Shown: one piece after another, positions 7,490 to 18,800 of the stretch
Position numbering within the stretch: the stretch's first letter is position 1
Layout of the letters: each line of letters opens with the position of its first letter
Assembly (NCBI GenBank): GCA_036266155.1
Contig: DATANR010000303.1
Span: 1 to 46,127, forward strand
Source: SIAJ01 sp036266155
GTDB lineage: Bacteria > Planctomycetota > Planctomycetia > Gemmatales > Gemmataceae
DNA length: 46,127 nt
Direction of reading: 5' to 3'
Program-made: the position numbers and the translations under genes
Notes under the pieces: generated by a model
Databases searched by the model: none
What the model was told of the DNA's origin: nothing
Seen by the model: the letters and a program-made list of their open reading frames with translations, nothing else

Positions 7490-8368
7490 TCACGCCTGGA
7501 TGGTCGACGCAAACACTTGCTCCGTCGATCGGCGAATCGTCTCGCAATACGTCGACAACGACAGGTCGTCGCCGTCGCGGCCGAAAGGCTCTTCCACATC
7601 TTCGGCCGTCAATTCGACGCCGAGCAAGAAATAGGTAAACAGCGACACGACGGGAATCGACCACCAGCCGAGGTGATCGGCGACCAGCCAGGGCGTTGTG
7701 GTCAGATAGATGATCAGGCCGTGCTTCAGCAGCGACCGATACGAAAGCGGCAGCGGCGACGACTTGATTCGCTCGCAGGCGCCGCAGACGTCCATCAAAC
7801 CGCGGACGTGGGGATCGAGCGTCAACAGGTCGACTTCCGATAGCCGGCCGGCGGAACGTTCACGTTGCAGCAACGCGGTCAGCCGAGCGAACAGGTACAG
7901 CGGCACGTGCGGCGGTTCCGCGGTTTCGGTTTCGAAGCCGGGAATCCGACGTAAATCGCTCTCATCGCGCAAGCGATTCTTGAGTGCGACGGCGAAGCCG
8001 GGGATGAGACGGCCGACTTCGCCTCGTGCCACGGCTGAGAGTTGAGCGAGGGCCGCCAACTTGGCGCTCAACGATCGGCTGTCGTTGATGAGTTGACCCC
8101 AGAGTTTGCGACCCTCCCACCAGCGGTCGTAGGCCTCCTTGTTGCGGAACGCCAGCAAGATGCCGAGGACGAGCGCGTTCAGAAACGTGGACGCGCCGCT
8201 CCAATCCGGCAGGTGAATATCAATGGCGAGGTCGATCAAAACAACCACGGTCGTATAGATCGCGACGGCGGTCACCGCCAGATCAAGCCGCCGCCAGACC
8301 GGCAATGGCGGCCAGATGATGCGGACGAATGCTCCGAACGACCGGTGTTTCTTTGTTGCGTCAGCCAT
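7490..8368 (-). CDS. bestrophin-family anion channel
   Basis: A 292-residue membrane protein of the bestrophin/UPF0187 family, pentameric channels that pass chloride or bicarbonate (some bacterial members pass cations). Key segments are the first membrane part with VWRRLDLAVTAVAIYTTVVV, then LGILLAFRNKEAYDRWWEGR, which is the family signature, and LINDSRSLSAKL. The later hydrophobic span near GLIIYLTTTPWLVADHLGWW is followed by VSLFTYFLLGVELTAEDVEEPFG, the usual C-terminal signature with PFG. The ATG at 8368 overlaps the end of the carbonic anhydrase gene (ATGGCTGA is shared), so the two are probably translated together. The open frame extends upstream, but that part overlaps the anhydrase and is not family-like. 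Confidence 0.9.
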   Translation of the reverse strand: MADATKKHRSFGAFVRIIWPPLPVWRRLDLAVTAVAIYTTVVVLIDLAIDIHLPDWSGASTFLNALVLGILLAFRNKEAYDRWWEGRKLWGQLINDSRSLSAKLAALAQLSAVARGEVGRLIPGFAVALKNRLRDESDLRRIPGFETETAEPPHVPLYLFARLTALLQRERSAGRLSEVDLLTLDPHVRGLMDVCGACERIKSSPLPLSYRSLLKHGLIIYLTTTPWLVADHLGWWSIPVVSLFTYFLLGVELTAEDVEEPFGRDGDDLSLSTYCETIRRSTEQVFASTIQA

Positions 8369-9215
8369 TCGACGGTTTCTGCATCGAAGGAGCGAGGCAA
8401 CGTGCGACCGACGGATAGCGGGCAATTGCCCGGCCAAGCTCCGTCAGTTCGCCGGCATCCGAAGGGGCCGGCGACAGCTTTGACGTGTCGTCGGTCGACG
8501 CGTCGAGGTCTGGACCGATGACCCGGCAGGTCGCCACGTCGAAAACGCCAAAGACGACTTCGATGCCAAACAACTCGTCGGGTCGAAGCTCGCTGTGCAA
8601 GTGGTAGGCGGTCATCGCGACGTTGAGATAAACGCTGGTTTCGATCAGCGCTTCGCGGTAGCCGGGGTCGGCCGCCACCTCGCGACCATAGACGTCGGCC
8701 AGCGCAATTGCCGCCCCTCGAACGGCAATCAGTCCGTGATTCACCACGGTCCGCAACGATCGAGTAAAGGCGATCGCGTTATGCTCCGTCGGGCGCAGGT
8801 AGGCGTCGACGGCCGCGGTCACCGCGCCACACCGCGTGTGGCCGACGACGACGAGCAGATGCACCGACTCCTTGAACGTATGCAAGGCGTACTCGATCGA
8901 ACCGAGGCACTCGTCGCCCAACGCGTTGCCGGCGACGCGGACGACGAAGAACTCGTTGGGCCCGGCGCCAAAGATCAATTCGAGTGGGACCCGCGCATCG
9001 GAACACCCCAGCACGACGCAGAACGGCGCTTGTGTCGGCGGCAACGGCGCCGGCTGTCCGGTCGGAGTGCCGACCGTGCTCGGCGCCGGCACGTCCGGCG
9101 CCGCGTCGCGGACAAAGCCGGCGTTGCCATCAAGCAACGCACGGACGGCGGCGGCGGGCGTTTTGGGGGTGGCGCTCGCAGCCTTGTCCTGACGAAAACG
9201 GCTGGCCCAACTCAT
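8361..9215 (-). CDS. beta-class carbonic anhydrase
   Basis: A 284-residue beta-carbonic anhydrase, interconverting CO2 and bicarbonate. The zinc and catalytic residues are all present: CSDAR (Cys71, Asp73, Arg75) and HTRCG (His126, Cys129). FFVVRVAGN and GSIEYALH are also typical. A Pro/Ala-rich stretch lies before the first motif, and the C-terminal tail of about 60 residues has no clear domain. I placed the start at the ATG at 9215, with a GAGGA before it; the open frame extends 27 codons further but that part does not look like protein. The gene overlaps the bestrophin start by 8 bases. Confidence 0.93.
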   Translation of the reverse strand: MSWASRFRQDKAASATPKTPAAAVRALLDGNAGFVRDAAPDVPAPSTVGTPTGQPAPLPPTQAPFCVVLGCSDARVPLELIFGAGPNEFFVVRVAGNALGDECLGSIEYALHTFKESVHLLVVVGHTRCGAVTAAVDAYLRPTEHNAIAFTRSLRTVVNHGLIAVRGAAIALADVYGREVAADPGYREALIETSVYLNVAMTAYHLHSELRPDELFGIEVVFGVFDVATCRVIGPDLDASTDDTSKLSPAPSDAGELTELGRAIARYPSVARCLAPSMQKPSNG

Positions 9216-9365
9216 CGTTGACTCGTCCTCGAAAGTCCGGCTCACAAGAGGTCTACCCCCAATGGCGCAGACCGGAAAGGGGGGGGTAGCGAGCATTACC
9301 AGGATCGTCGCTAGTGCTGTCCGCCAAAATGGCGAAGTCCGGCGAGGTTGTTGACCCCCGGCAGT

Positions 9366-9432
9366 TGGCGATCTTCCTTTTCAAGAAAGTGCGTTTTCCG
9401 CGGGTTTTTGGGTAAGGTCGCCAAGATCGCCA
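9366..9432. repeat. 10-base inverted repeat with long spacer
   Basis: TGGCGATCTT (9366-9375) and AAGATCGCCA (9423-9432) are perfect inverted copies 47 bases apart. They lie between the divergent anhydrase and giant genes. The spacing is large for a hairpin, so a two-site protein-binding element is possible. Confidence 0.5.
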
Positions 9433-9553
9433 CCGTTTTGCCACACCCCCCCTGACGATTGCATTTCATTGCATGCGTCATCCCGCTTTTGAGGCCCTGT
9501 CAATAATCTTAAATTCTGCCGGGCGCAAAGGTTCGGTTTGCTCGGGAACCTGC

Positions 9554-9582
9554 TTGACCGCGCGTGAAATATGCCCTAAACT
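9554..9582 (+). promoter_or_regulatory. candidate promoter of the giant gene
   Basis: TTGACC (9554-9559) and TAAACT (9577-9582) with a 17-base spacer match 5 of 6 and 4 of 6 sigma-70 positions. A start near 9589 gives a leader of about 214 bases that includes the hairpin at 9719-9757. Confidence 0.45.
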
Positions 9583-9718
9583 CGAACCCCATCCCATACT
9601 CGCTGACGATACCATTACAGTTTGACTCGGAATCGGCTCGTCCCGCTTGCCGCGACCCACTGTCTGGTTTCCGAAACGATGTCCGTCCCTCGACGGCATC
9701 TTGCTCTTGCGCCTATGG

Positions 9719-9757
9719 GCGCGACGGGGCCGCCAGGCCTGTGCAGCCCCGTCGCGC
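9719..9757 (+). promoter_or_regulatory. stable hairpin in the giant gene leader
   Basis: GCGCGACGGGGC (9719-9730) and GCCCCGTCGCGC (9746-9757) form a perfect 12-pair GC-rich stem with a 15-base loop that itself contains CAGGCCTG. It ends 45 bases before the ATG. No T-run follows, so it may control mRNA stability or translation rather than terminate. Confidence 0.65.
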
Positions 9758-9802
9758 AATGCGTCCCCCACCCTCGACGTACCTCTTTAGGATGGCCGCC
9801 TC

Positions 9803-12800
9803 ATGGCACGCAACCGGCTTTCGCAACCGAACATTTCGGGTAAGCAGAAGAGCAAACGGCGACGTCTGGCGATCGAGACTTTGGAGGCGCGGATCAATCC
9901 GGCGCCGTCCCCGCTGACCTATACCAGCCCCGGCGCTTCCAGTCTGACCCTCAAGCTAAGTGGCGCGACACTTCAAATCGTCGACGCCAGCAACAATGTG
10001 GTGGCGTCCAAGGCGCTGGTCGATACCAGTGGCGTCGTGATTACCGGTGCGACCGGCGCGACGGACACGCTGCTCGTCGACTACGAAAACGGCGGCTTCT
10101 TTGCGCCCACCAACGGCGTTCAGTTCAATGCCGGGACGGGCGGGACGGATGCCCTGACTGTTCGGGGCGACGCAACCCTGACGGCGGTTTATACACCGGC
10201 GACCACGGGCGGCGGCACGGTGGCTGCCAAGTCGGGTACGGTGACCACCAACGTCGTCGCTACGGGGTTGGAAGATCCCGTGAAGGTGGTGAACACCGCC
10301 TCGCTCATCTATCGGACGCCCGGTCCCACAAACGTCCTGACGATTGACAGCCCCACGTCCGGCAGCAATCGCGTATCCGGCACGAGCGGCGGGACGGCGA
10401 TGCACCCGCTCAGCTTTTCGAGCATACCAACCGTCACGGTTGATACCGCGACCAACGATGGCAACCTCGCCAAGGATGCCGTCACCCTTGCCGCCCCTGG
10501 CTTTCGTGCGACCGGGCTACAGAACTTCACCGTCGATACCGGCATCGACACCGACACGCTCACCATCGGCGCTGCCAGCGTGGCTCTGCCAGTAGGCGGC
10601 GGCAGTTTCCTATTCAAGGGTGGGTCCGAGGAAGACACCATCGTCTGGGACCGCAGTGCCGACACGCAGGACGACACGATCACCCTGACCGCCAGCCAGC
10701 TCACGGTCGCCGGGGCCGGATCGATCGATCTGAACGCAGTCGAGAACGCCAGCCTGACCGGTGGGTCGGGGAACGACACGTTCGACCTGAACCAATGGAC
10801 CGGCAAGGCCGACATCGTCGGCGGGTCGGGTCGGGACAACCTGTTCACGACGGGCGACGACCCGGCGACGATCAATTCGCCCTCCGGTGGTTCGCCTGGC
10901 AATCGCACGCTGACCCTTTACCCGAAGAACAATAGCGGGCCGTTGACCGTCCGTACCACGGAGCGCATTCTCGTTCAGGGCATCAGCTCGAATTCGACGA
11001 TCGGCACCGCCGAACAGGCGTCGATGATCGCGGGCATCGGCGGCGTCGGCGCGTTGATCGGCAATCTTTCGCAAACCGAAGAACTCGGCCGATCCTTCCC
11101 CGTGACAGATGCCAACCTGGCCCGGCTTTCCGGCATGAAGGCCGCGTTGAATGAACTCGCGAGCCGGCTCGGCACATACTTGAACGGCATTCGCAATTTG
11201 GGTGGCGGCGGCACCGACGTGGGCCAGAGCGACGTTCTGAGTTTCCTCAAAGGAACCGAAGTATCTCCACCTCACTCGCCGTTGACTTTCACGTTCACCG
11301 ATCCAGACGACCCGAACATCGGCCAGGTCACGGCCACGGTGACGGGCGTCAGTCTCGAAGAGCTGGTAAGTCTGGATGGAACCAAGCGAATGGTCGTCCG
11401 CTTGTCGCTGAGCACATCGCGGACGTCGTCGATCAGCCTCTCGGCCGCTCAGCTTTCGAGCGACCTCGGGTTTTCGTTCAAGTCCGGCTCCGGCAACGTA
11501 GCGCTCACGACCACGGGACAGTTGGATTTCGCCGTCGACTTCAATGATCCGAGCACCGAGGCGGTGCTCGACCTGGACAAGTTCCAGGCGACCTCGAGCA
11601 CCGGCGGCGCGCAATCGATCAGTGGCTCCGCGGCACAAGCGGCCATCGGGTTCCTGGGCGTGCACGCGACCGGATCGGTCAACCTCAACGCCAGCGTTCC
11701 GGTTCTGTTCATCGACCCGACACCCGAGACCGCCCTGGTTACCTCGGACATCAACCCAACGAATCCGCCGACCGACTACGCGACGACGTTTGTCTATCGC
11801 GATACGGCCGGCCATCTGCCTGGCGTCACCGATAACTACGCCGCCGTGTTCACCACAACGGTTGACCCCGGGATCAAGTTCTTCAACGACAAGGCGAACA
11901 ACCCAAACGAAGTCAACGCGTCCGATTACAACGGCAAAGTACAAATCGGTTCGACCGACTTCTTGCACGCGCCGCTGTCGATTCAGTTCTTCCAAACCGA
12001 CGGCGTCACTCCGCACCCGGAGCTGCGGAACTTCACATATCTGACTCCCGAGAGTATGCTCGGGTTGTTACAGCAGCTTCAAGCCTTCCTCGGCGAACTC
12101 GGCGGCAGCTCGGTCCTCGCGAAAGACATACCGTTCGCCGCGCCCGTTGACGTGCAAGTCACCGACGCAAATGGCAACGTCAGTCGCAAGTCGCTGGCGA
12201 ACCTCGGCGACGTCCTCGACTTCGGGCGAGCGTTTCAGCAGGACATCCTGCAGAAAGTGACCCAGGCGACGCTGCTGTCCGACACCAACGTCACGCTGCC
12301 GGCGGCGCCGTTGAAACCGGGCGTGTTGACCGCGAACGACACATTCACGTTGACGGTGAATGGCAAGAGCGTGCCCGTCACGGTGGCCAGTTCCGTCACG
12401 TCGACGAATCAATCGCTCAGCGACCTTGCGGCCGACGTGCAAACGGCAATCACGAGCGCGTTGGCCACGGCCAGCGTGACCGGCGTCACGCCAACCGTGC
12501 TCGCGATCAACGGCCGATTGCAAATCACCTTGAACGGCGTGCTCGGCTTTGGATTGACGGCCGACACCGACCCGACCAAGAACCAACTCGGCTTCGGCGC
12601 ATCCGTTCATAGCATTGCGGCCCCCTTGTTTATCGACGCCCAAGGGTTGGCCAGCTTGATCAGCAGCAGCCTGTCGGCCGTCACCGGCACGACCGTCACG
12701 GTGATCCCCGAATACGACGCCTTTGAGACCACCACGACGCCGAAGCAAGGTAATTCGTTGACCTTCAAGGTCGACTGGTCACACACGTTTTCCGACGTCA

Positions 12801-15800
12801 AGCTGCCCGTCGATTTCGGTTCGAGCCTGGGTGATTTTTCCGGCGTCGCCGGGGCGCCGTCCGTACTCGTTCAATCGTCGACAACGGGCGCCTATGCCAT
12901 CCACTTCACCAACGCCCTCGGCCGCCAGAACATCCCGCTGTTGACCGTGAATGGCGCCAGCTTGACCGGCGGCGCCGTCTCGGTCGTCGAAACAACCGCC
13001 GGTACGACGACGACGGACGAGGTGCAGACGCTCATGGTCACCGCGACGGGCGGCACGTTCACGGTGACCTACGGCGGCCAAACGACCGATCCCTTGCTCT
13101 ACAACGCAACGGCCCTGGCGATTCAGCAAGCATTGCAAGGGCTTGCGGTCATCCGCGATCTGGGCGCGTTGCCGGTCACGGCGACGACGCGGACGCAGCT
13201 CGTCTTTGGCGTCGACCTGGTCGCCACGCCGCAAGCGAAGCTCGGGCTGACCGCGGCGACGCCCGCGGGCAACGGCATCGATCCCGATTTGATCGTCGCC
13301 GCGCCACTCGCGACGCAACCAGTTCAACCGCTCGGTCTGACCGATAACGCGGGCAGCACCAGCGTGCTCGTGAATGGTCGACGACTCGACCTGAGCGTGC
13401 CAGCCGCCACGTCGATCGTGCAGGTTCAGGCGATCGACCACGTCATGGTTGACCATCTGATCCTGGGCTATTCGTCGATGGCCTTCAGCATGACCGTGGG
13501 TGGCACGCCTGTGAGCGTGACGATTCCGTCAGAATCATTCGACGACCTGGTCTTCTCCGGCAATCCCTTTGGCCGAGTTCTCGAGAACCTGAACGATGCG
13601 GTGGCGCGCGGTCTTGCTTTCGCCGGCCTCGCACCCGATCTCGTCCGCGTGTCGCTCTCGCCGATCGACCAGCTTCAATTCACGACCTCGGCCAATGCAA
13701 TTACGGTCTCGACCACCGACTCGCGGGCGATGAGTCTCCTGGGGCTGACCAGCACTCTCACCTCGGGCCCCGCGCCATTGATTACGCCAACGCTCATCGC
13801 CGAGAAGGCCGTCAACACGGTGGTGCCCGGCGAACTGTCCGCGGACGCCAACTTCACGCTCATGGTCGATGCGGCGACGCTGGACGTCCAGGTGCGCAAG
13901 CAAGACACACTCGGCAACCGCGATCCGCTGGCTGCTCTCGCGGCCGACGTGCAGACCGCCGTCAACGTCGCGCTGGGCACCACGAAGCTAAACGACCCGC
14001 AGCGCGTTCGCGTACAGGCGAACAGCAATGGCAAGCTGCAGTTCTTCGGCCCCACCTCGTTGGTCAATAACGCCCGCATCACAATCTCGGCAACAAACAG
14101 TGTCGCTCGCGATGAACTCGGCCTTTCCGACGGGCAAACGATCTCGGGCAACGTTGGCAAGTCGGTCAAGCTGACGGCGGACCGGGCCGTCGCGACGACC
14201 CAGCCCGGCCAACTCGACGGCGACGCCACGTTCTCCATCGCGGTCAACGGCTCCCCGGCCAAGGCAGTCACGATCAACCGCGCGAACACGTTCGACAACG
14301 CCAGCCCAATCGATGGCCTCGTGGCCGACGTGCAGGCGGCTGTCGATCGCGTCAGTCCCGCGGGCGTCCATGTGACTGTCAGCCGCATCGGCCAGACGCT
14401 CGTCTTCAGCGGTCCGATTACCACCGCGCCCGATACGGCGCTGCTCGGCATCAGCGCGGTTGGCACCGATACGGCCGTCACCGAGTTGGGCCTTGGCGAG
14501 ACGCAGACCGGGACCTCGCAAGCTGATGCCAATCGCGTCGCGCGCGTGCAGGTGGCACTGGACACGGCCCTGCTGACGATCGGCCTGAATCCGGGCGACG
14601 TCGTCGTTCGCGCGGATGCGGGCACGCTCGTTTACCAGGCGTCCAGTCCCGCCGTCTATGACGTCGCGGCGCCCACGCAGGTGCTGTCGCCGACGCAGAC
14701 CCCGCCCGATGGCGTTCTCGGCGGCGCGGCCCACGTCGATTTGTTCCTCAATGACGTCGACACCATTCACGTGACCGTTCCGTCGAACGCGAGCAACGCG
14801 ACGGCGAAACCGAGTTTGACGGGCGACGCCAATGGCACAACCCCCCTGGCCGTCGACGGCGAGTTCGTGCTGACCGCGGTCATCACGGGCGGCACGAGCC
14901 GTACGATGCGCGTGACCGTGCAAGCGGCGGACGCCCTGAGCACGTTGGGATTCACGGGCATCACGTCGAGTCTGGGAGTAGTCGCGGCTACAAACGTGTT
15001 GACAGCAACGAAATTGACGGCCGACGCCACGTTCCGACTCGGCATTGACGTGACCAACCCTGGTGGTGGCGTCGGCAATGAAGCGGTGAGCCTGACCATC
15101 TTTGCCGCGGAAACGGCAAACAACACGACGCCGCGCGACCTGGTCGACGATCTCAACGCCGCGATCGGCCGGGCGGGTCGGACCGACCGCGTGTTTGCCA
15201 CGCTGGACGCCGCGGGCCATGTCGTCTTCAAGGCCATCGATCCGGACACGGGGGCGTTGACCGACGCGTGGGTCACCGTCAGTCCGGCAAAGAACGCCGC
15301 CGGCACGACGACAGCCAGTCTTCAATCGGCCCTGCAGGGTGCAATTTCTGACGCGCTTGCTGACGCGGGCATGGCGGGCACGGATCCGATTGGTGTTGGC
15401 ATCAACTCGACGACCGGCGCAATCACGCTGACTGCGAATGCTGCCTCGACGATTCGGGCGATCAAGATCAATGTGCCGACCGTCGATACCGAAGCCCAAC
15501 GACAGACGACCGGCCTCGGCTTCCACGACGGCGATGCCGACTCGCCCGTTCGCCAACTGGCCGCGGACGTGCAGGGTGCAATCAACTCCGCGCTGACGGC
15601 GTACGGACACGGCTACGCTGCTAACGACGTGCTTGTCTACACGCTCGGCGATGTGAGTGCGGATACGTCTCGCCTGGCGCTCGGGGCCGCGAAGACGGGC
15701 GCAAATCCGATCTTCTCCATGCGTCTGATCGCCAAGCGCGGCGACACGGCCGTCACACGGCTGGGCTTCGACGACTTGAATCCACCGGCGACGGCTCGGC

Positions 15801-18800
15801 CAGTCGAACTCGCGGCGCGGGCGCGCTCGGACAACTTCTTCCTCCGCGATGCGACGCTCTCGGGCTCCATGACCGCGGCCAAGACCAACTTGCCCGTGAC
15901 CGGCACCTATGGCTTTGTCGGCTTTGACGGGCTTGCGGACATCAACGTGACCGCGGACCCGGTTCGACTGGCATTTGTCAACCCGGCGGGAAGTTACCCG
16001 AAGATCAAGCTCGGCGACCTGCGCACTGCCGTGGCCCAAGACACGCTCGACCAGCCCGCGACGTCCCAGGTCACGCTCGGCGGCACGGCGACCGCCTCGG
16101 TCGGTGTCGTGCCGGGCGACAACTTGCTCGGCCCGACGCCGCGACCGGCGGCGTTTACCGTCGGCAACTGGGCGAAGGACGACACCGCGGTCTCGGTCGA
16201 CGCGCGCGGCCTGGGCGATCTGGCGATGTTCCGCAGCCTACGTTTGCCGGCCGTGCTGACGGCTCTCCATCAAGTCGCCGACTATTTGCGTGGGCTGAAC
16301 GATCCACGTCTCGACGCGTCGCTGCCGCTCGTCAACAAGAGCGTCAAGGAATTGCTCGACTTCGCCGGCCAGTTCGACAACTTCGTGACGGCGATCGGCA
16401 CTGCTCCGATACCGAACATGCAAGCGATGGCGGCCTTGATCAAGGGCGCCCTCGGTTATCCGCTCAACAGTGATCAGGTCGCCTTCCGTCTCGACAACAG
16501 CGTTGCCGGCAAGCCGGCGCTGCGACTCGATCTGCTGTTCTTGACCGGCGGCGTGCAATCCTATTCGCTTGACCTGGACGTCGAGCAATTGTTCCGATTG
16601 TCCGGCTCGCCCGACGCGCTCGACGACATCAAACGCGTGCTCAAGGGCAACAGCGGCACGGAGGTTCCGTACCTGCGTTTGACCGCCTTGAACTCGGGCG
16701 GCAAGATTGACGCCGGCGCGTTGGCGACGTTGCGGCTTTCGCTCGGTTTCGACCTGAGCACCGCGGCCGCGACCGGGCTGGATGTAACCGTTCCGCAAGA
16801 AAGCACGGTGGCCACGATCCCGGCCACAAGCCCCTTCGCGCCGACGGCCGCGGGTGAACTGTCCGGTGACTCGACGTTCCGGTTGACGATCACCGGGCCG
16901 CGCACGGACGCCGGGACAGCAACCGTGACCGTGCCAGTTACAGTGCCCCGGGCGCTGACCCAAGGCGCCGCCGACAGCACTGCCCTCGCGGCACTGATCC
17001 AGGCGCAGATTAACGATGCCCTGAAGGCCAACCTGTTGGATGCGGACCTCATTCAGGACCCGAACGGCCCGCCGGTCTTCCACGCCGGCGACGTCGTGGT
17101 CGGCACGCGCGACGTGACCGTGGCCGAGGGTGGATTGCCGAGCATCGCCGCCACGGACACGGCGGCCGGGATCGTGACGACCGGGCGCGGCATCGACCTG
17201 CAATTCGTTCGAACTCTCGGCGGACAAAACGTCGGCGCCATCGGTGTCGACGGATCGGCGTTGGTCAAGCAGGGCGTCGACGCGACTGGAAAAATCACGT
17301 CCATGACGCCGAGTCTGACGCTGTCTACCGTCGTTGACGGCCACAGCTCGGCGCCCGCCACCAACGAGATTCAGCGGCTGGTCATCGATGCCACGGGTGG
17401 CACGTTTACGCTGCGTTTCAACGGCGACGAAACGGCGCCGATCCCATTCAACGCCACTGCCGACGCGATCGGCAAGGTCCTGGCCGCGTTGCCGACGCTG
17501 GCGGCGCCGGAACACGCCTGGACGGTCACCTTTACCGGCGCTCATCGTCGGCAGGCTATTCCATTGGCGCTGACGGCCAATGTCGATCAACTCTTCACCA
17601 CGGATGGCTCCGCGCCGCGGGTCCTCTTCGATACCACCGTCACGGGCGGGCCGAACAACGATGAGGTTCGCGTCATCGAAGTCGATGCGGCCGGTGGGAC
17701 CTTTTCCCTGAACTTTGGCGGCAACACCACGGTGCCGATCCCGTTCAATGCCAGTGGCGACGAAGTCGCGGCCGCACTCGGCGCGATCGTCGGCGGCAAC
17801 ACGATCAAGATCTATTCGCGCACCGACACGCTCAATGCCATTCACATTGATGCGGATCCCGATGACCCGTTTGTCCGCCAATTGCACTTCACCGGCCACG
17901 ACGACGGCAATGCACAGCTCGTGATTGCCGGGTCGGCTTTCGACGAGCGCGCTGCCGGCGAACTGCGCGGCGACTCGGTATTCACGCTCGAAATCCTCAA
18001 GGGCGGCGCGACGGCTCCGACGACATTCGACGTGGTCCTGCATCAGGCCGACACGGCCGGCGTGGGCGACGTCTCCCTGGTTGTTTCGCGCTTCCAGCAA
18101 GCGCTCGACGCGGCGCTTGTCGCTAACGGCTTCGCTGCCGGCGACGTCACAATTAATGTCGTCAGCAACAAGGTCACGATCGCCGCGAATCCGTCGGCGG
18201 CCATCAAGTCGATTCGGCTGCTGGCGCCGACGGATAGTCCGGCGCGTGCCGAGTTGGGTCTCGGGGCCGTGCAGGATAGCGGCGCGACTTCGCCGGCGGT
18301 TGCGGTCGCACCGAACAAGCCCAGTTCGCAACGGCCAGGCATTCTGAGCGCGCCGGCGACCTTTGATATTCGCATCACGGACGCAACCGGCTCCGTTCAC
18401 ATACCGGTTCTGATCGCTCCGAATGGCGCCAATGTTGGAACAGACGACCTGCTGGTCGACGTGCAGAAGGCTGTCGCTACCGCACTGACGGCTGCGGGCC
18501 GGTCCTCGTCGGACGTTTTGGTGGCAATCGGTCTCGGAGGAACTCTGGAATTCACAGGTGCGACCGCGATTACCGGCCTGCGCATCACCACGACCGGGGG
18601 CAACCCGGTACAGACGCAGCTCGGCTTCGACGGCGACCAGAGCAGCGACAGCGGCAATCTCGGGCTCGACGATCTGCGCATGGACGTGCAGGCCGCCGTC
18701 GATAGTGCACTGACGTCGACGTCAGGATTCCGACTCGGCGACGTGGTCGTCGGGATTGAATCCACGCCCACGGGTGGAACGATTCGCTTTGGCCGCAAGG

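Larger units (their letters stand above)
9216..9802. other. 587-base gap upstream of the giant gene
   Basis: No convincing gene. It holds a G8 run near 9279-9286, an inverted repeat at 9366-9432, a candidate forward promoter at 9554-9582 and a strong hairpin at 9719-9757. Its start is the upstream region of the reverse-strand anhydrase gene. Confidence 0.7.

Noticed and set aside
9279..9286. Run of eight Gs as a phase-variation tract
   Set aside because: It lies outside any gene I can support and not between promoter boxes.
9216..9444. Short reverse-strand frames between the anhydrase and the giant gene
   Set aside because: No ribosome-binding site, no domain and low-quality composition; most likely chance.
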